A stretch of DNA of 52,861 nucleotides from an uncultured Prevotellaceae bacterium (GTDB lineage: Bacteria > Bacteroidota > Bacteroidia > Bacteroidales > Bacteroidaceae), in the NCBI GenBank assembly GCA_937877625.1, contig CALFJG010000040.1, positions 1 through 52,861 of the forward strand. The letters are read 5' to 3'. A program made the translations under genes and the position numbers. This document shows, one piece after another, positions 23,911 to 32,340 of this stretch (positions are counted from its first letter, which is position 1; each line of letters opens with the position of its first letter). A model generated the notes under the pieces. It saw only the letters and a list, made by a program, of their open reading frames with translations, was not told the origin of the DNA and did no database searches.

Positions 23911-24987
23911 ATGCAAGCAACACTTATTCTTGAAGACGGCACCACGTTCGTCGGGCAAAGTTTTGGCGCACCTGTGAGCGTGGCGGGCGAAGTGGTCTTT
24001 AACACAGCGATGACGGGTTATGTGGAAAGCCTCACCGACCCATCCTACGCAGGCCAGCTGATGACGCTGACTTATCCGCTTGTGGGCAACTACGGCGTGC
24101 CGCCTTTCACGTTTCGCCAGGACGGGCTGGCCGACTTTATGGAGAGCGACCGCATCTATGCCTCAGCACTCATCGTGAGCGATTACAGCGAGGACTATAG
24201 CCACTGGAACGCTGTAGAAAGCCTTGACACATGGATGAAACGCGAGGGAATACCCGGCATAACGGGCATTGACACACGCGCCTTAACGAAAGTGTTGCGT
24301 CGCCACGGCGTGATGATGGGAAAAATCGTCATAGAAGGCGAACGCCCCGAAGATGTGAAAGAGGAAAACTACGGCGAGGTGAACTATGTGGAGCGCGTGT
24401 CGTGCCGTGAGGTGATTCGATATAACGAAAACGCCGACAAACGCGTGGTACTCGTGGACTGCGGCGTGAAGCACAACATTCTGCGCAGCCTCGTCAGCCG
24501 TGGGGTGGAAGTGGTGCGCGTGCCGTGGGACTACGACTTCAACACGATGGAGTTTGACGGCCTCTTCTTAGCCAACGGCCCCGGCGACCCCGACCGTTGC
24601 GGACGCGCAGTACGCAACATACAAAAGTTTCTTGCCAACGACAAGGTACGTCCACTGATGGGCATCTGTATGGGCAACCAACTCCTGGCAAAGGCAGCAG
24701 GAGCAACAATCTACAAGCTAAAATACGGCCACCGCAGCCACAACCAACCCGTACGCCAAGTGGGAACAAACCGGTGCTTCATCACGAGCCAAAATCACGG
24801 TTTCGCTGTCAATGCCGAAAGTTTGTCTGCCGAGTGGCAACCATATTTTGAGAATATGAACGACGGCTCTAACGAGGGTATTCGCCACACGAGCCGGCCG
24901 TGGTGCTCCGCACAATTCCATCCTGAAGCATGCGGCGGACCAACCGACACAACGTTCCTCTTTGATGATTTCGTACATTTGCTTTAA
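23911..24987 (+). CDS. carA: Carbamoyl phosphate synthase small (glutaminase) subunit
   Basis: The 358-aa subunit hydrolyses glutamine and passes ammonia to CarB. The N-terminal CPSase domain is followed by a class I glutamine amidotransferase domain. Its triad is visible as Cys253 in 'GICMGNQ', and His337 and Glu339 in 'FHPEACGG'. 'LANGPGDPDRCG' forms the oxyanion-side loop. It starts 9 bp after the PurF-like gene and ends 57 bp before carB. Confidence 0.96.
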   Translation: MQATLILEDGTTFVGQSFGAPVSVAGEVVFNTAMTGYVESLTDPSYAGQLMTLTYPLVGNYGVPPFTFRQDGLADFMESDRIYASALIVSDYSEDYSHWNAVESLDTWMKREGIPGITGIDTRALTKVLRRHGVMMGKIVIEGERPEDVKEENYGEVNYVERVSCREVIRYNENADKRVVLVDCGVKHNILRSLVSRGVEVVRVPWDYDFNTMEFDGLFLANGPGDPDRCGRAVRNIQKFLANDKVRPLMGICMGNQLLAKAAGATIYKLKYGHRSHNQPVRQVGTNRCFITSQNHGFAVNAESLSAEWQPYFENMNDGSNEGIRHTSRPWCSAQFHPEACGGPTDTTFLFDDFVHLL

Positions 24988-25044
24988 GGGTGTTCTATAA
25001 AAACAATCCCCCTTGAGCTTTACCCGCTCTGAAAACAACCTCCT

Positions 25045-28000
25045 ATGAATCCTACGATAAATAAAGTATTGCTGCTCGGCTCGGGTGCTTTGAAAATTGG
25101 CGAAGCTGGCGAGTTTGACTACAGCGGTTCGCAAGCCCTTAAGGCTTTACGTGAAGAAGGCATCGAAACGGTGCTTATCAACCCCAACATCGCCACGGTA
25201 CAAACCAGCGAGGGCGTGGCCGACCATATCTATTTCCTGCCCGTCACACCTTTTTTTGTGGAGAAAATCATCGCCAAGGAACGCCCACAAGGTATTCTCC
25301 TCGCCTTCGGCGGACAAACGGCACTCAACTGCGGCGTAGCACTCTATGAGAGCGGCATCTTTGAGAAATACGGCGTGAAAGTACTCGGCACACCCGTACG
25401 CGCCATTATGGATACCGAGGATCGCGACCTCTTCGTGCGCCGGTTGGACGAGATAAACATCAACACCATTAAGAGCGAGGCCTGCGAAACGCCCGAGGCG
25501 GCCCGCATAGCCGCTAAAGCCTTAGGATTTCCCGTAATTGTACGTGCTGCCTACGCCTTGGGCGGGTTAGGAAGTGGATTTGCCGCCGACGAGACAGAAC
25601 TCAACGCATTGCTCGAGAAAGCCTTTGCCTTCTCGCCACAAGTGTTAGTCGAGAAGAGTTTGAAAGGCTGGAAAGAGATAGAATACGAGGTGGTGCGCGA
25701 CCGCTTTGACAACTGCATCACGGTGTGCAATATGGAAAACTTCGACCCGCTCGGTATTCACACGGGCGAAAGCATCGTGATAGCCCCCTCGCAAACACTC
25801 ACAAACTCGGAATACCACAAACTCCGCGAACTCGCCATACGTATTGTACGCCACATCGGCATCGTGGGCGAATGTAATGTACAATACGCTTTCGACCCAC
25901 AGAGCGAGGACTATCGCGTCATAGAGGTAAACGCTCGTCTGAGCCGCTCCTCCGCCTTGGCAAGCAAAGCCACAGGCTATCCGCTGGCTTTCGTGGCGGC
26001 GAAACTCGGACTGGGCTACGGACTTTTTGACCTAAAAAACAGCGTCACACGTACCACGAGTGCATTTTTTGAGCCAGCACTCGACTATGTCGTATGCAAG
26101 ATACCGCGCTGGGACCTCGGCAAGTTTCGTGGCGTAGATCGCGAAATCGGTTCGTCGATGAAGAGCGTAGGAGAAGTAATGGCCATAGGGCGCACCTTTG
26201 AAGAAGCAGTGCAGAAAGGCATCCGTATGATAGGCCAAGGACTTCACGGATTTGTGGGCAACCGCGAACTTAAAATCGACGACATAGAGAACGCCCTCGC
26301 CTCACCTACCGACAAACGCCTATTGGTCATAGAGAAAGCCTTTTTTGGCGGTATGAGCGTTGAGCGCATCCACGAACTAACAAAGATAGACAAGTGGTTT
26401 CTCTACAAGCTGGAAAACATCTTCAAGACCAACGCACAGCTACGCCAGATCAGCCGTCTCGACCAACTTAACGATGCACTGCTGCGCCGAGCAAAGGAAC
26501 AAGGATTTACCGATTTCCAAATAGCGCGTGCCTTGCGCTTAGACACTATGCTGGGTGCCACACAAGGCGGGAATATGGTACGTGCCGAACGTAAACGCCG
26601 TGGCATACTGCCCGTAGTGAAGCGCATTGACACACTCGCCGCCGAGTATCCCGCGAAGACCAACTATCTATATCTCACCTACTGCGGCACCATCCACGAC
26701 GTACGCTTTGAGGGCGACCACCGCAGTGTAGTAGTACTCGGCAGCGGGGCCTACCGCATAGGTAGCAGCGTAGAGTTCGACTGGTGTGGCGTGCAGGCAC
26801 TCAACACCATTCGCAGCGAAGGGTTGCGTAGCGTAATGATAAACTACAACCCCGAAACCGTGAGTACCGACTACGATATGTGCGACCGCCTCTATTTTGA
26901 CGAGCTCACGTTCGAACGGGTAATGGACATCATAGAACTGGAGACCCCTCGCGGCGTGATAGTGAGCACAGGCGGACAAATCCCCAACAACCTCGCTATG
27001 CGTCTCGACGCCGAGCAAGTGCCTATTCTCGGCACAGCAGCGCGCTATATCGACAATGCCGAAGACCGTGAAAAATTTAGCGAGATGCTACGGCGCATCG
27101 GCGTGGACCAACCAGCCTGGAGCGCACTCACCACAATGGACGACATTCGCGGATTTATCGACCAGGTGGGTTTCCCCGTATTGGTGCGTCCGAGTTATGT
27201 TCTCTCAGGAGCAGCGATGAACGTATGCAGCAACTGGGAAGAGTTGGAACGCTTCCTACGCCTGGCCTCCGATGTTTCTAAGGAACACCCCGTAGTGGTA
27301 TCGCAGTTCATTGAGCACGCCAAAGAGATAGAAATGGACGCTGTGGCAAAAGACGGCGAGGTAATTGCTTACGCCATCAGCGAACACATAGAATTTGCAG
27401 GCGTACATAGCGGCGATGCTACCATACAGTTCCCGCCGCAGAAACTCTACGTAGAAACAGTGCGCCGCATTAAGAAAATCTCGCGTCAGATAGCACACGA
27501 ACTATGCATCAGCGGCCCCTTCAATATCCAGTTCCTCGCTCGCGAGAACGACATCAAGGTGATAGAGTGCAACCTGCGTGCCAGCCGCTCTTTCCCCTTC
27601 GTGAGCAAAGTACTCAAAGTCAACTTCATTGAACTTGCCACACGCGTGATGCTCGGACTGCCCGTAGAGCCACCCGCCGCCTCACAGTTCGACTTAGACT
27701 ATGTAGGCATCAAAGCCAGCCAATTCAGTTTCAACCGCCTGCAAAACGCCGACCCCGTACTCGGTGTGGATATGAGCAGCACAGGCGAGGTGGGATGCAT
27801 CGGCGACGACACGAGCGACGCGCTGTTAAAAGCTCTTCTAAGCGTGGGCCACCGCATACCGGAAAAGAACATCCTGCTCTCCTCGGGAAACGCCTTGCAA
27901 AAAGCCGACCTACTGCCCGCCGCACGAATGCTTGTGGAGCACGGCTACCACATCTTCGCCACACCCGGCACAAGCCGATATCTCTCAGGCAACGGCGTAG

Positions 28001-28269
28001 ATAACACATTGGTCAGCTGGCCGTCCGACACCGAGGGCGATGCCGAAGATGTGCTACAACTGATGCACCGCGGCGGCGTAGATTTTGTGGTAAACGTACC
28101 CAAAGACCTCACACCGCGCGAACTCACCAACGGCTACAAGGTGCGCCGGACAGCCGTGGATCTCAACATACCTCTTATCACCAACGCCCGTCTGGCCAGT
28201 GCCTTTATCGCCGCTTTCTGCACCCTCACGCCCGACGATATAGAAGTGAAAAGCTGGGAAGAGTATTAA
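25045..28269 (+). CDS. carB: Carbamoyl phosphate synthase large subunit
   Basis: The 1074-aa subunit has the expected internal duplication of two ATP-grasp halves, each opening with a similar motif ('LLLGSGALKIGEAGEFDYSG' near 9; 'VVLGSGAYRIGSSVEFDWCG' near 565). It ends in an MGS-like allosteric domain containing 'YHIFATPGTSRYL'. It joins ammonia, bicarbonate and two ATP to form carbamoyl phosphate for arginine and pyrimidine synthesis. The length matches the family. A gene-free stretch of about 1.27 kb follows. Confidence 0.97.
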   Translation: MNPTINKVLLLGSGALKIGEAGEFDYSGSQALKALREEGIETVLINPNIATVQTSEGVADHIYFLPVTPFFVEKIIAKERPQGILLAFGGQTALNCGVALYESGIFEKYGVKVLGTPVRAIMDTEDRDLFVRRLDEININTIKSEACETPEAARIAAKALGFPVIVRAAYALGGLGSGFAADETELNALLEKAFAFSPQVLVEKSLKGWKEIEYEVVRDRFDNCITVCNMENFDPLGIHTGESIVIAPSQTLTNSEYHKLRELAIRIVRHIGIVGECNVQYAFDPQSEDYRVIEVNARLSRSSALASKATGYPLAFVAAKLGLGYGLFDLKNSVTRTTSAFFEPALDYVVCKIPRWDLGKFRGVDREIGSSMKSVGEVMAIGRTFEEAVQKGIRMIGQGLHGFVGNRELKIDDIENALASPTDKRLLVIEKAFFGGMSVERIHELTKIDKWFLYKLENIFKTNAQLRQISRLDQLNDALLRRAKEQGFTDFQIARALRLDTMLGATQGGNMVRAERKRRGILPVVKRIDTLAAEYPAKTNYLYLTYCGTIHDVRFEGDHRSVVVLGSGAYRIGSSVEFDWCGVQALNTIRSEGLRSVMINYNPETVSTDYDMCDRLYFDELTFERVMDIIELETPRGVIVSTGGQIPNNLAMRLDAEQVPILGTAARYIDNAEDREKFSEMLRRIGVDQPAWSALTTMDDIRGFIDQVGFPVLVRPSYVLSGAAMNVCSNWEELERFLRLASDVSKEHPVVVSQFIEHAKEIEMDAVAKDGEVIAYAISEHIEFAGVHSGDATIQFPPQKLYVETVRRIKKISRQIAHELCISGPFNIQFLARENDIKVIECNLRASRSFPFVSKVLKVNFIELATRVMLGLPVEPPAASQFDLDYVGIKASQFSFNRLQNADPVLGVDMSSTGEVGCIGDDTSDALLKALLSVGHRIPEKNILLSSGNALQKADLLPAARMLVEHGYHIFATPGTSRYLSGNGVDNTLVSWPSDTEGDAEDVLQLMHRGGVDFVVNVPKDLTPRELTNGYKVRRTAVDLNIPLITNARLASAFIAAFCTLTPDDIEVKSWEEY

Positions 28270-28447
28270 AAGAGATATTCTATAAACCCTCTTTCAGAGC
28301 TGCAAGCTATAGCAGATTTGATTAGTACTATAGCCACCGTAGTAACCACCGCCGCCTCTGCAGCAAATGCTGGCATATAAACGATATTGCGGTCAGCTAA
28401 AACGTGCAAACGTATCCAATCTCCCTCTGCAAAGTATAGGAGCACAC

Positions 28448-28528
28448 GCGGCTCGCTTGCAAACGATGCAGGCGAGCCGCGCGCCGGAGTACACGCGGCT
28501 CGCTTGCAAAATGATGCAGGCGAGCCGC
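28448..28528. repeat. Two REP-like GC-rich hairpins
   Basis: Two near-identical palindromes: GCGGCTCGCTTGC pairing with GCAGGCGAGCCGC (one G-T pair). The first is 28448-28460 with 28468-28480; the second is 28495-28507 with 28516-28528. They are 47 bp apart. The same arms recur at 45188-45221 and, degenerate, at 44822-44861. Confidence 0.8.
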
Positions 28529-28542
28529 TTGCGCTCCCAGAA

Positions 28543-28605
28543 GGCTGCGCCGCGTTTGCCTTACTCACGACACTGATAGGTTTTCACTATTTCCGAAACA
28601 GGAAG
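28543..28605. repeat. Conserved repeat tail, copy 1
   Basis: Contains GGCTGCGCC, and 15 bp later ACGACACTGATAGG with TTTCACTATTTCCGAAAC following. Related copies are at 29183-29250, 45260-45298 and, shorter, 44921-44959. Confidence 0.65.
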
Positions 28606-28622
28606 ACTTTTAATAGAGGTGG

Positions 28623-28769
28623 GGAGGAATTTTTTCCTTCCTTGGAGGAATTCTTTCCTTCCTCGGAGGAATTCTTAAAAGTGTGACTATATTTTTACAA
28701 ATAAAGCCTATACGTGCAAAAACATAGACTTAGTTTGTAAAAATATAGTCACAATTTGAATTCTTTGTC
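28623..28769. repeat. 21-bp-periodic array II (about 7 units)
   Basis: Units begin at 28623, 28644 and 28665 with GGAGGAATT. Without losing phase they give way to units at 28686, 28707 and 28728 ending in AAAG or ATAG, then 28749 with a GAATTC centre. The part 28683-28752 aligns gap-free with 8420-8489. The first two GGAGGAA units also carry TTCCTTCC, so each can fold on itself. GGAGGA resembles a ribosome binding site, but no frame follows. Confidence 0.75.
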
Positions 28770-29182
28770 CGATTAAGGAAAAAATTGGTCGCGCACGAGC
28801 GAAAAGCGGAGCGACAGCGGAAAGAATCTGCTTGCTCGGCAACAATTTATTGTGCGAAAGCAGAAGGAAGGCGACGAATGTTTGGCGTGTGGCGTTCGGT
28901 CTCAGAAAACCTACGGCACGGCACTTATGCGTTAAGCCCAAAGAGCTATGCGGAGCGGGCTACAACATAGTCTTGGCAAGCGAAAGTCTGTCGAAGACAA
29001 ATAGAAAAGCTTTTCCTGTGGGCTTACGAGTGGACTTTATGGGGCTTACTTTTGAAAAAAGAGCTTACAAACGCATAAATTATTCGGCGATTGAAAGCCC
29101 TTTCTTTGGCACTAATAAGTTCTATCGGACAGCAATAATTATTTTCGTACTTCAGAAGTCGCGTGAAAGCCTATACCGGGCA

Positions 29183-29250
29183 AGGCTGCGCCTTGTTTGC
29201 TAAACGTACGACACAGATAGGCTTTCATTACTTGCAAAGCGTGAATTAAA
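29183..29250. repeat. Conserved repeat tail, copy 2
   Basis: AAGGCTGCGCC followed by ACGACACAGATAGG and TTTCATTACTTGCAAAGC, parallel to copy 1 with about 75% identity by eye. No REP hairpin precedes it here. Confidence 0.6.
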
Positions 29251-29466
29251 CGACATAGGAAAATCCTCTGCCACCATCATTGGCTTCGTCTCTGGCTTTT
29301 ATGGTGCATGATACTTGGTCTGGCAGAAATATCATATTGAGCGTATCTGCCAGCGGTTCTAATGTATCTTCTCATTTGACCAGCGTCAGCATTTCTATCC
29401 CCAAAAAGATAATTTACAAAACATCTCTTCACGCAAATTTGCCGTGCGTGCGAAAAAAAAGAGCTG

Positions 29467-29501
29467 TTTGTGCATCGCTATTGTTAAAAAATGTATCTTT
29501 G
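29467..29501 (+). promoter_or_regulatory. Promoter of the OmpA-family porin gene
   Basis: TTTG at 29467-29470 and TATCTTTG at 29494-29501, 23 bp apart, followed by GCC. The start codon is 36 bp further on. Confidence 0.6.
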
Positions 29502-29537
29502 CCCCCAAGAAGCAAATAACTAACCACAATATCTACT

Positions 29538-30719
29538 ATGAAACTTAAGACCTTAGCACTCGCGGTTGCCGCGCTGTTGGCAAGCACAACAGTCAGCGCA
29601 CAGTGCCAGATGGACTACAAGCCCTATCCCTACGGCTTCGTTGGGCTACAAGGCGGCGGGCAAGTCACATTGACTAACTACAATCTCACCAAGCTCCTTA
29701 CCCCGATAGGCGGTGTACAGATAGGCGGACAATTCTCGCCCATCATCGGTGTGCGCCTCCACGCACAAGGCATCAGTGGGCGCACAGCAGCCGGCAGAGG
29801 CTTTAAGCCGGCCGGCGAGACAGATTATAAATCCATCACCGGCGACATTGATTTGATGGTCAATATCACCAACATCTTCCGCAAACGCTCGTGCTGCAAA
29901 CATTTACTTGACCTTTACCTCATTGCAGGCGTGGGTCTTAACTACGCTTGGGACATGGATCCCCTGCCCTCCGACTATGTGGATGCCAATGGCAATACAA
30001 AACGTCCCGCGCGCGTCTTCGCCTGGACAGACGACCGTTTTAGCCACAACTTCCGGGGCGGACTGATGCTTGAGGCCAATGTAGCCAAACACTGGGGCAT
30101 TAATCTTGAAGTAGATGCCAACAACCTCAACGACCGCTTCAACGCCAAGCGTGGCGACGACCACGACTGGCAGCTCACCGCTATGCTCGGCGTGCGATAT
30201 AAGTTTGGCTTTAAGAAACGCCCCGCTCCCGCCCCGCAGCCCGAGCCCGTGGTGGTGCCGGAGCCAGAACCAGAACCCATCGTAGTACCCGAGCCAGAGC
30301 CAGAGCCCGAACCAGTGGTAGAGCCCGAGCCTGAACCCGAACCCGAACCAGTGGTAGAACCCGAGCCACCGTTCGTACCGGAAATGAACACCGTAGACCT
30401 CTTCTTCCAGATGAGCAAGACAGAGATTAGCGAAGCCGATGCCACACGCTTACGCAACTTGGCTAACTGGATTAACAACCACGAAAACGTGGAGGTGGTC
30501 GTAACAGGCTACGCCGATAAAGGCACAGGCTCCGCAGCCCGCAATATGACACTCTCACAACAACGTGCCGAGGCCGTTGCCGACCGCTTAGTAAACGAAT
30601 ACGGCTTCTCGCGCAACAAGATGAAAGTGGAATACAAGGGCGACACCGAACAACCCTACGCCGAAAACAACAAAAACCGCCTGGTTCGCATCGCAGCGCG
30701 TACCATAGAGAACAAGTAA
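29538..30719 (+). CDS. OmpA-family outer-membrane protein
   Basis: The 393-aa protein has a signal peptide (1-21), then an outer-membrane beta-barrel region of about 210 residues with alternating strands. A Pro-Glu-rich linker follows (about residues 232-285, repeats of 'EPEPEPVV'). The C-terminal OmpA/MotB domain contains the peptidoglycan-binding signature 'VTGYADKGTGSAARNMTLSQQRAEAV'-like segment near 327. It should tie the outer membrane to the cell wall. A Cys pair in 'RSCCKH' within the barrel region is unusual but unexplained. It is monocistronic between a good promoter and a very strong terminator, which fits an abundant protein. Confidence 0.92.
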   Translation: MKLKTLALAVAALLASTTVSAQCQMDYKPYPYGFVGLQGGGQVTLTNYNLTKLLTPIGGVQIGGQFSPIIGVRLHAQGISGRTAAGRGFKPAGETDYKSITGDIDLMVNITNIFRKRSCCKHLLDLYLIAGVGLNYAWDMDPLPSDYVDANGNTKRPARVFAWTDDRFSHNFRGGLMLEANVAKHWGINLEVDANNLNDRFNAKRGDDHDWQLTAMLGVRYKFGFKKRPAPAPQPEPVVVPEPEPEPIVVPEPEPEPEPVVEPEPEPEPEPVVEPEPPFVPEMNTVDLFFQMSKTEISEADATRLRNLANWINNHENVEVVVTGYADKGTGSAARNMTLSQQRAEAVADRLVNEYGFSRNKMKVEYKGDTEQPYAENNKNRLVRIAARTIENK

Positions 30720-30735
30720 TCCTACTACTTGCCTG

Positions 30736-30785
30736 CAAAGAAAATCGGCGACAAGACGTCTTCCTCTTGTCGCCGATTTTCTTTG
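30736..30785. terminator. Strong terminator after the porin gene
   Basis: A perfect 20-bp stem (30736-30755 with 30766-30785) with a 10-nt loop. AT-rich stem ends supply the A-run and T-run for either direction. Confidence 0.92.
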
Positions 30786-30924
30786 TAGAAACCTTAAAAA
30801 AACAGCCTCAACACCAAGTTGTATTGCAAGACAATGGTAGGCCGCCTGCCGTCGCGCATACTATATTTTTCGACAAGGCAGAAAAAAACGCTAAAACAGG
30901 TATTATCAGAAACCAAAAAAGTGC

Positions 30925-30932
30925 TATTTTTG
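30925..30932 (+). promoter_or_regulatory. -7 box of the nqr operon
   Basis: TATTTTTG followed by CG, 18 bp before the chosen nqrA start. No clear -33 TTTG. It lies inside the longest open frame of nqrA and argues against the upstream start. Confidence 0.5.
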
Positions 30933-30950
30933 CGCGGCAAACAATCTCCG

Positions 30951-32312
30951 ATGAATATGGAACGAACCTATAAACTAAAAAAAGGCTTAGACCTACGGCT
31001 TGAAGGCGAAGCGCGACATCAACTACGCCAACCGCAAACACCAAAGTGCTACGCCATTCGTCCGGACGACTTTCACGGCATTGTGCCACGCCTCGTGGTA
31101 AAGCCGGGCGACGAAGTGAAAGTAGGCGATGCACTCTTTGTTGACAAAGCTACAGAGAAAATCCGCGTGGTGAGTCCCGTAAGCGGCACGGTAAAAGACA
31201 TTGTGCGCGGCACACGACGTAAAATCCTGCATATCAGCGTAAACCCCTCAGCCACGCCCGTTTTTGCCGATTTTGGTAAGCCCAACCTCAACACCATCTC
31301 CCGCGAAGAACTCATAGAATTGCTCCTAAGGAGCGGGCTCTTTGCTTTCCTGCGTCAGCGTCCCTACGATGTCGTAGCAAGCCCCGAGGACAGCCCGAAA
31401 GCCTTGTTTATCAGTGCTTTTAGCAAAATGCCGCTTGCCGCCGACTTTGATTTCGTAGTAAGCGGACGCGAAAGTCTATTCAAAGCAGGCATAAAAGCAC
31501 TCTCAAAACTCTGCCCCGTTTTTGTGGGTATCAAACCCGAACAGCAAAACAGCACGTTCCTTCCGCTCCCGGAGGCAGAAGTAAACATCTTTGACGGCCC
31601 GAACCCAAGCGGTAACGTAGGTGTGCAAATCAACCACGTTTCGCCAATAAACAAAGGCGAGGTGGTGTGGACACTCGGTGCCGAGGAAGTGTGCTTTGTG
31701 GGTGAATTGGTGGAAACGGGACGCGTGAACCTCACACGCCGCGTAGCAGTGGCCGGCTCGGAAACCATCAACCCCGAATACATAGAAACTCTTATCGGCA
31801 CGCCTTTGGCCGATGTCCTCTACGAAAACGTGGCCGACACCGGACACTCGCAGCGCATCATAAACGGAAACCCACTCGTAGGCACAAAGTCCGACAAAGA
31901 CGATTTCCTCGGCGCACACACCACAGAAATATGCATCCTGCCCGAGGGCGACGACCGCCACGAAGTACTCGGATGGATTATGCCGCGGCTCAAGGAGTTC
32001 TCCACCAACCGCAGTTACCTTTCGTGGCTTCTGGGCAAGAATAAAACATATAACCCTGACTGCCGCATAAAAGGAGGAGAACGTCGTATGATTATGAGCG
32101 GCGAATACGACCGCGTGTTCCCTATGGACATTTACGCCGGCTACTTAATTAAAGCCATCATTGCGGGAGACATCGACCGCCAAGAAGCACTCGGCATCTA
32201 CGAAGTGGCACCCGAAGACTTTGCCGTGGCGGAGTTTGTAGATAGCAGCAAACTGGAGCTGCAACGCATCGTGAGAGAGGCGTTAGACATCCTGCGTAAA
32301 GAAAACGCATAA
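30951..32312 (+). CDS. nqrA: Na+-translocating NADH:quinone reductase subunit A
   Basis: The 453-aa subunit opens 'MNMERTYKLKKGLDLRLEG', typical of NqrA, with a biotinyl/lipoyl-like segment ('PRLVVKPGDEVKVGDALF') near residue 47. Longer frames exist back to 30819, but they carry a low-complexity leader and contain a -7 box, so I start at the ATG at 30951 (the ATG at 30957 is also possible). NqrA is the cytoplasmic subunit implicated in quinone binding. It begins the complete nqrABCDEF operon; nqrB follows after 28 bp. Confidence 0.93.
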   Translation: MNMERTYKLKKGLDLRLEGEARHQLRQPQTPKCYAIRPDDFHGIVPRLVVKPGDEVKVGDALFVDKATEKIRVVSPVSGTVKDIVRGTRRKILHISVNPSATPVFADFGKPNLNTISREELIELLLRSGLFAFLRQRPYDVVASPEDSPKALFISAFSKMPLAADFDFVVSGRESLFKAGIKALSKLCPVFVGIKPEQQNSTFLPLPEAEVNIFDGPNPSGNVGVQINHVSPINKGEVVWTLGAEEVCFVGELVETGRVNLTRRVAVAGSETINPEYIETLIGTPLADVLYENVADTGHSQRIINGNPLVGTKSDKDDFLGAHTTEICILPEGDDRHEVLGWIMPRLKEFSTNRSYLSWLLGKNKTYNPDCRIKGGERRMIMSGEYDRVFPMDIYAGYLIKAIIAGDIDRQEALGIYEVAPEDFAVAEFVDSSKLELQRIVREALDILRKENA

Positions 32313-32340
32313 TTACAACAACAAAGAGACAGAGAAAACA

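Larger units (their letters stand above)
28270..29466. other. Long non-coding stretch rich in repeats
   Basis: This stretch between carB and the porin gene has no supported gene. From left to right it holds REP-like hairpins (28448-28528), a conserved tail (28543-28605), a 21-bp-periodic array (28623-28769), about 400 bp of unassigned sequence, and a second tail copy (29183-29250). A frame at 28832-29203 encodes 123 aa with no recognisable domain or ribosome binding site and an unusual composition, so I regard it as repeat-derived. No tRNA or known structured RNA was seen. Confidence 0.6.

Noticed and set aside
28623..28680. GGAGGA repeats as ribosome binding sites for small genes
   Set aside because: No start codon with a sustained frame follows any of the three at proper distance; the 21-bp period explains them better.
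28832..29203. 123-aa frame in the carB-porin gap
   Set aside because: No recognisable domain, no ribosome binding site or promoter, odd composition, and it overlaps the repeat-derived region. Low but not zero chance of being a relic.
29975..30478. Minus-strand 167-aa frame with Ser-Gly repeats within the porin gene
   Set aside because: It is the mirror of the Pro-Glu linker codons of the OmpA-family gene.
30819..30950. N-terminal extension of nqrA by 44 residues
   Set aside because: The extension is unlike any NqrA start, contains a -7 box, and the canonical opening begins at 30951.
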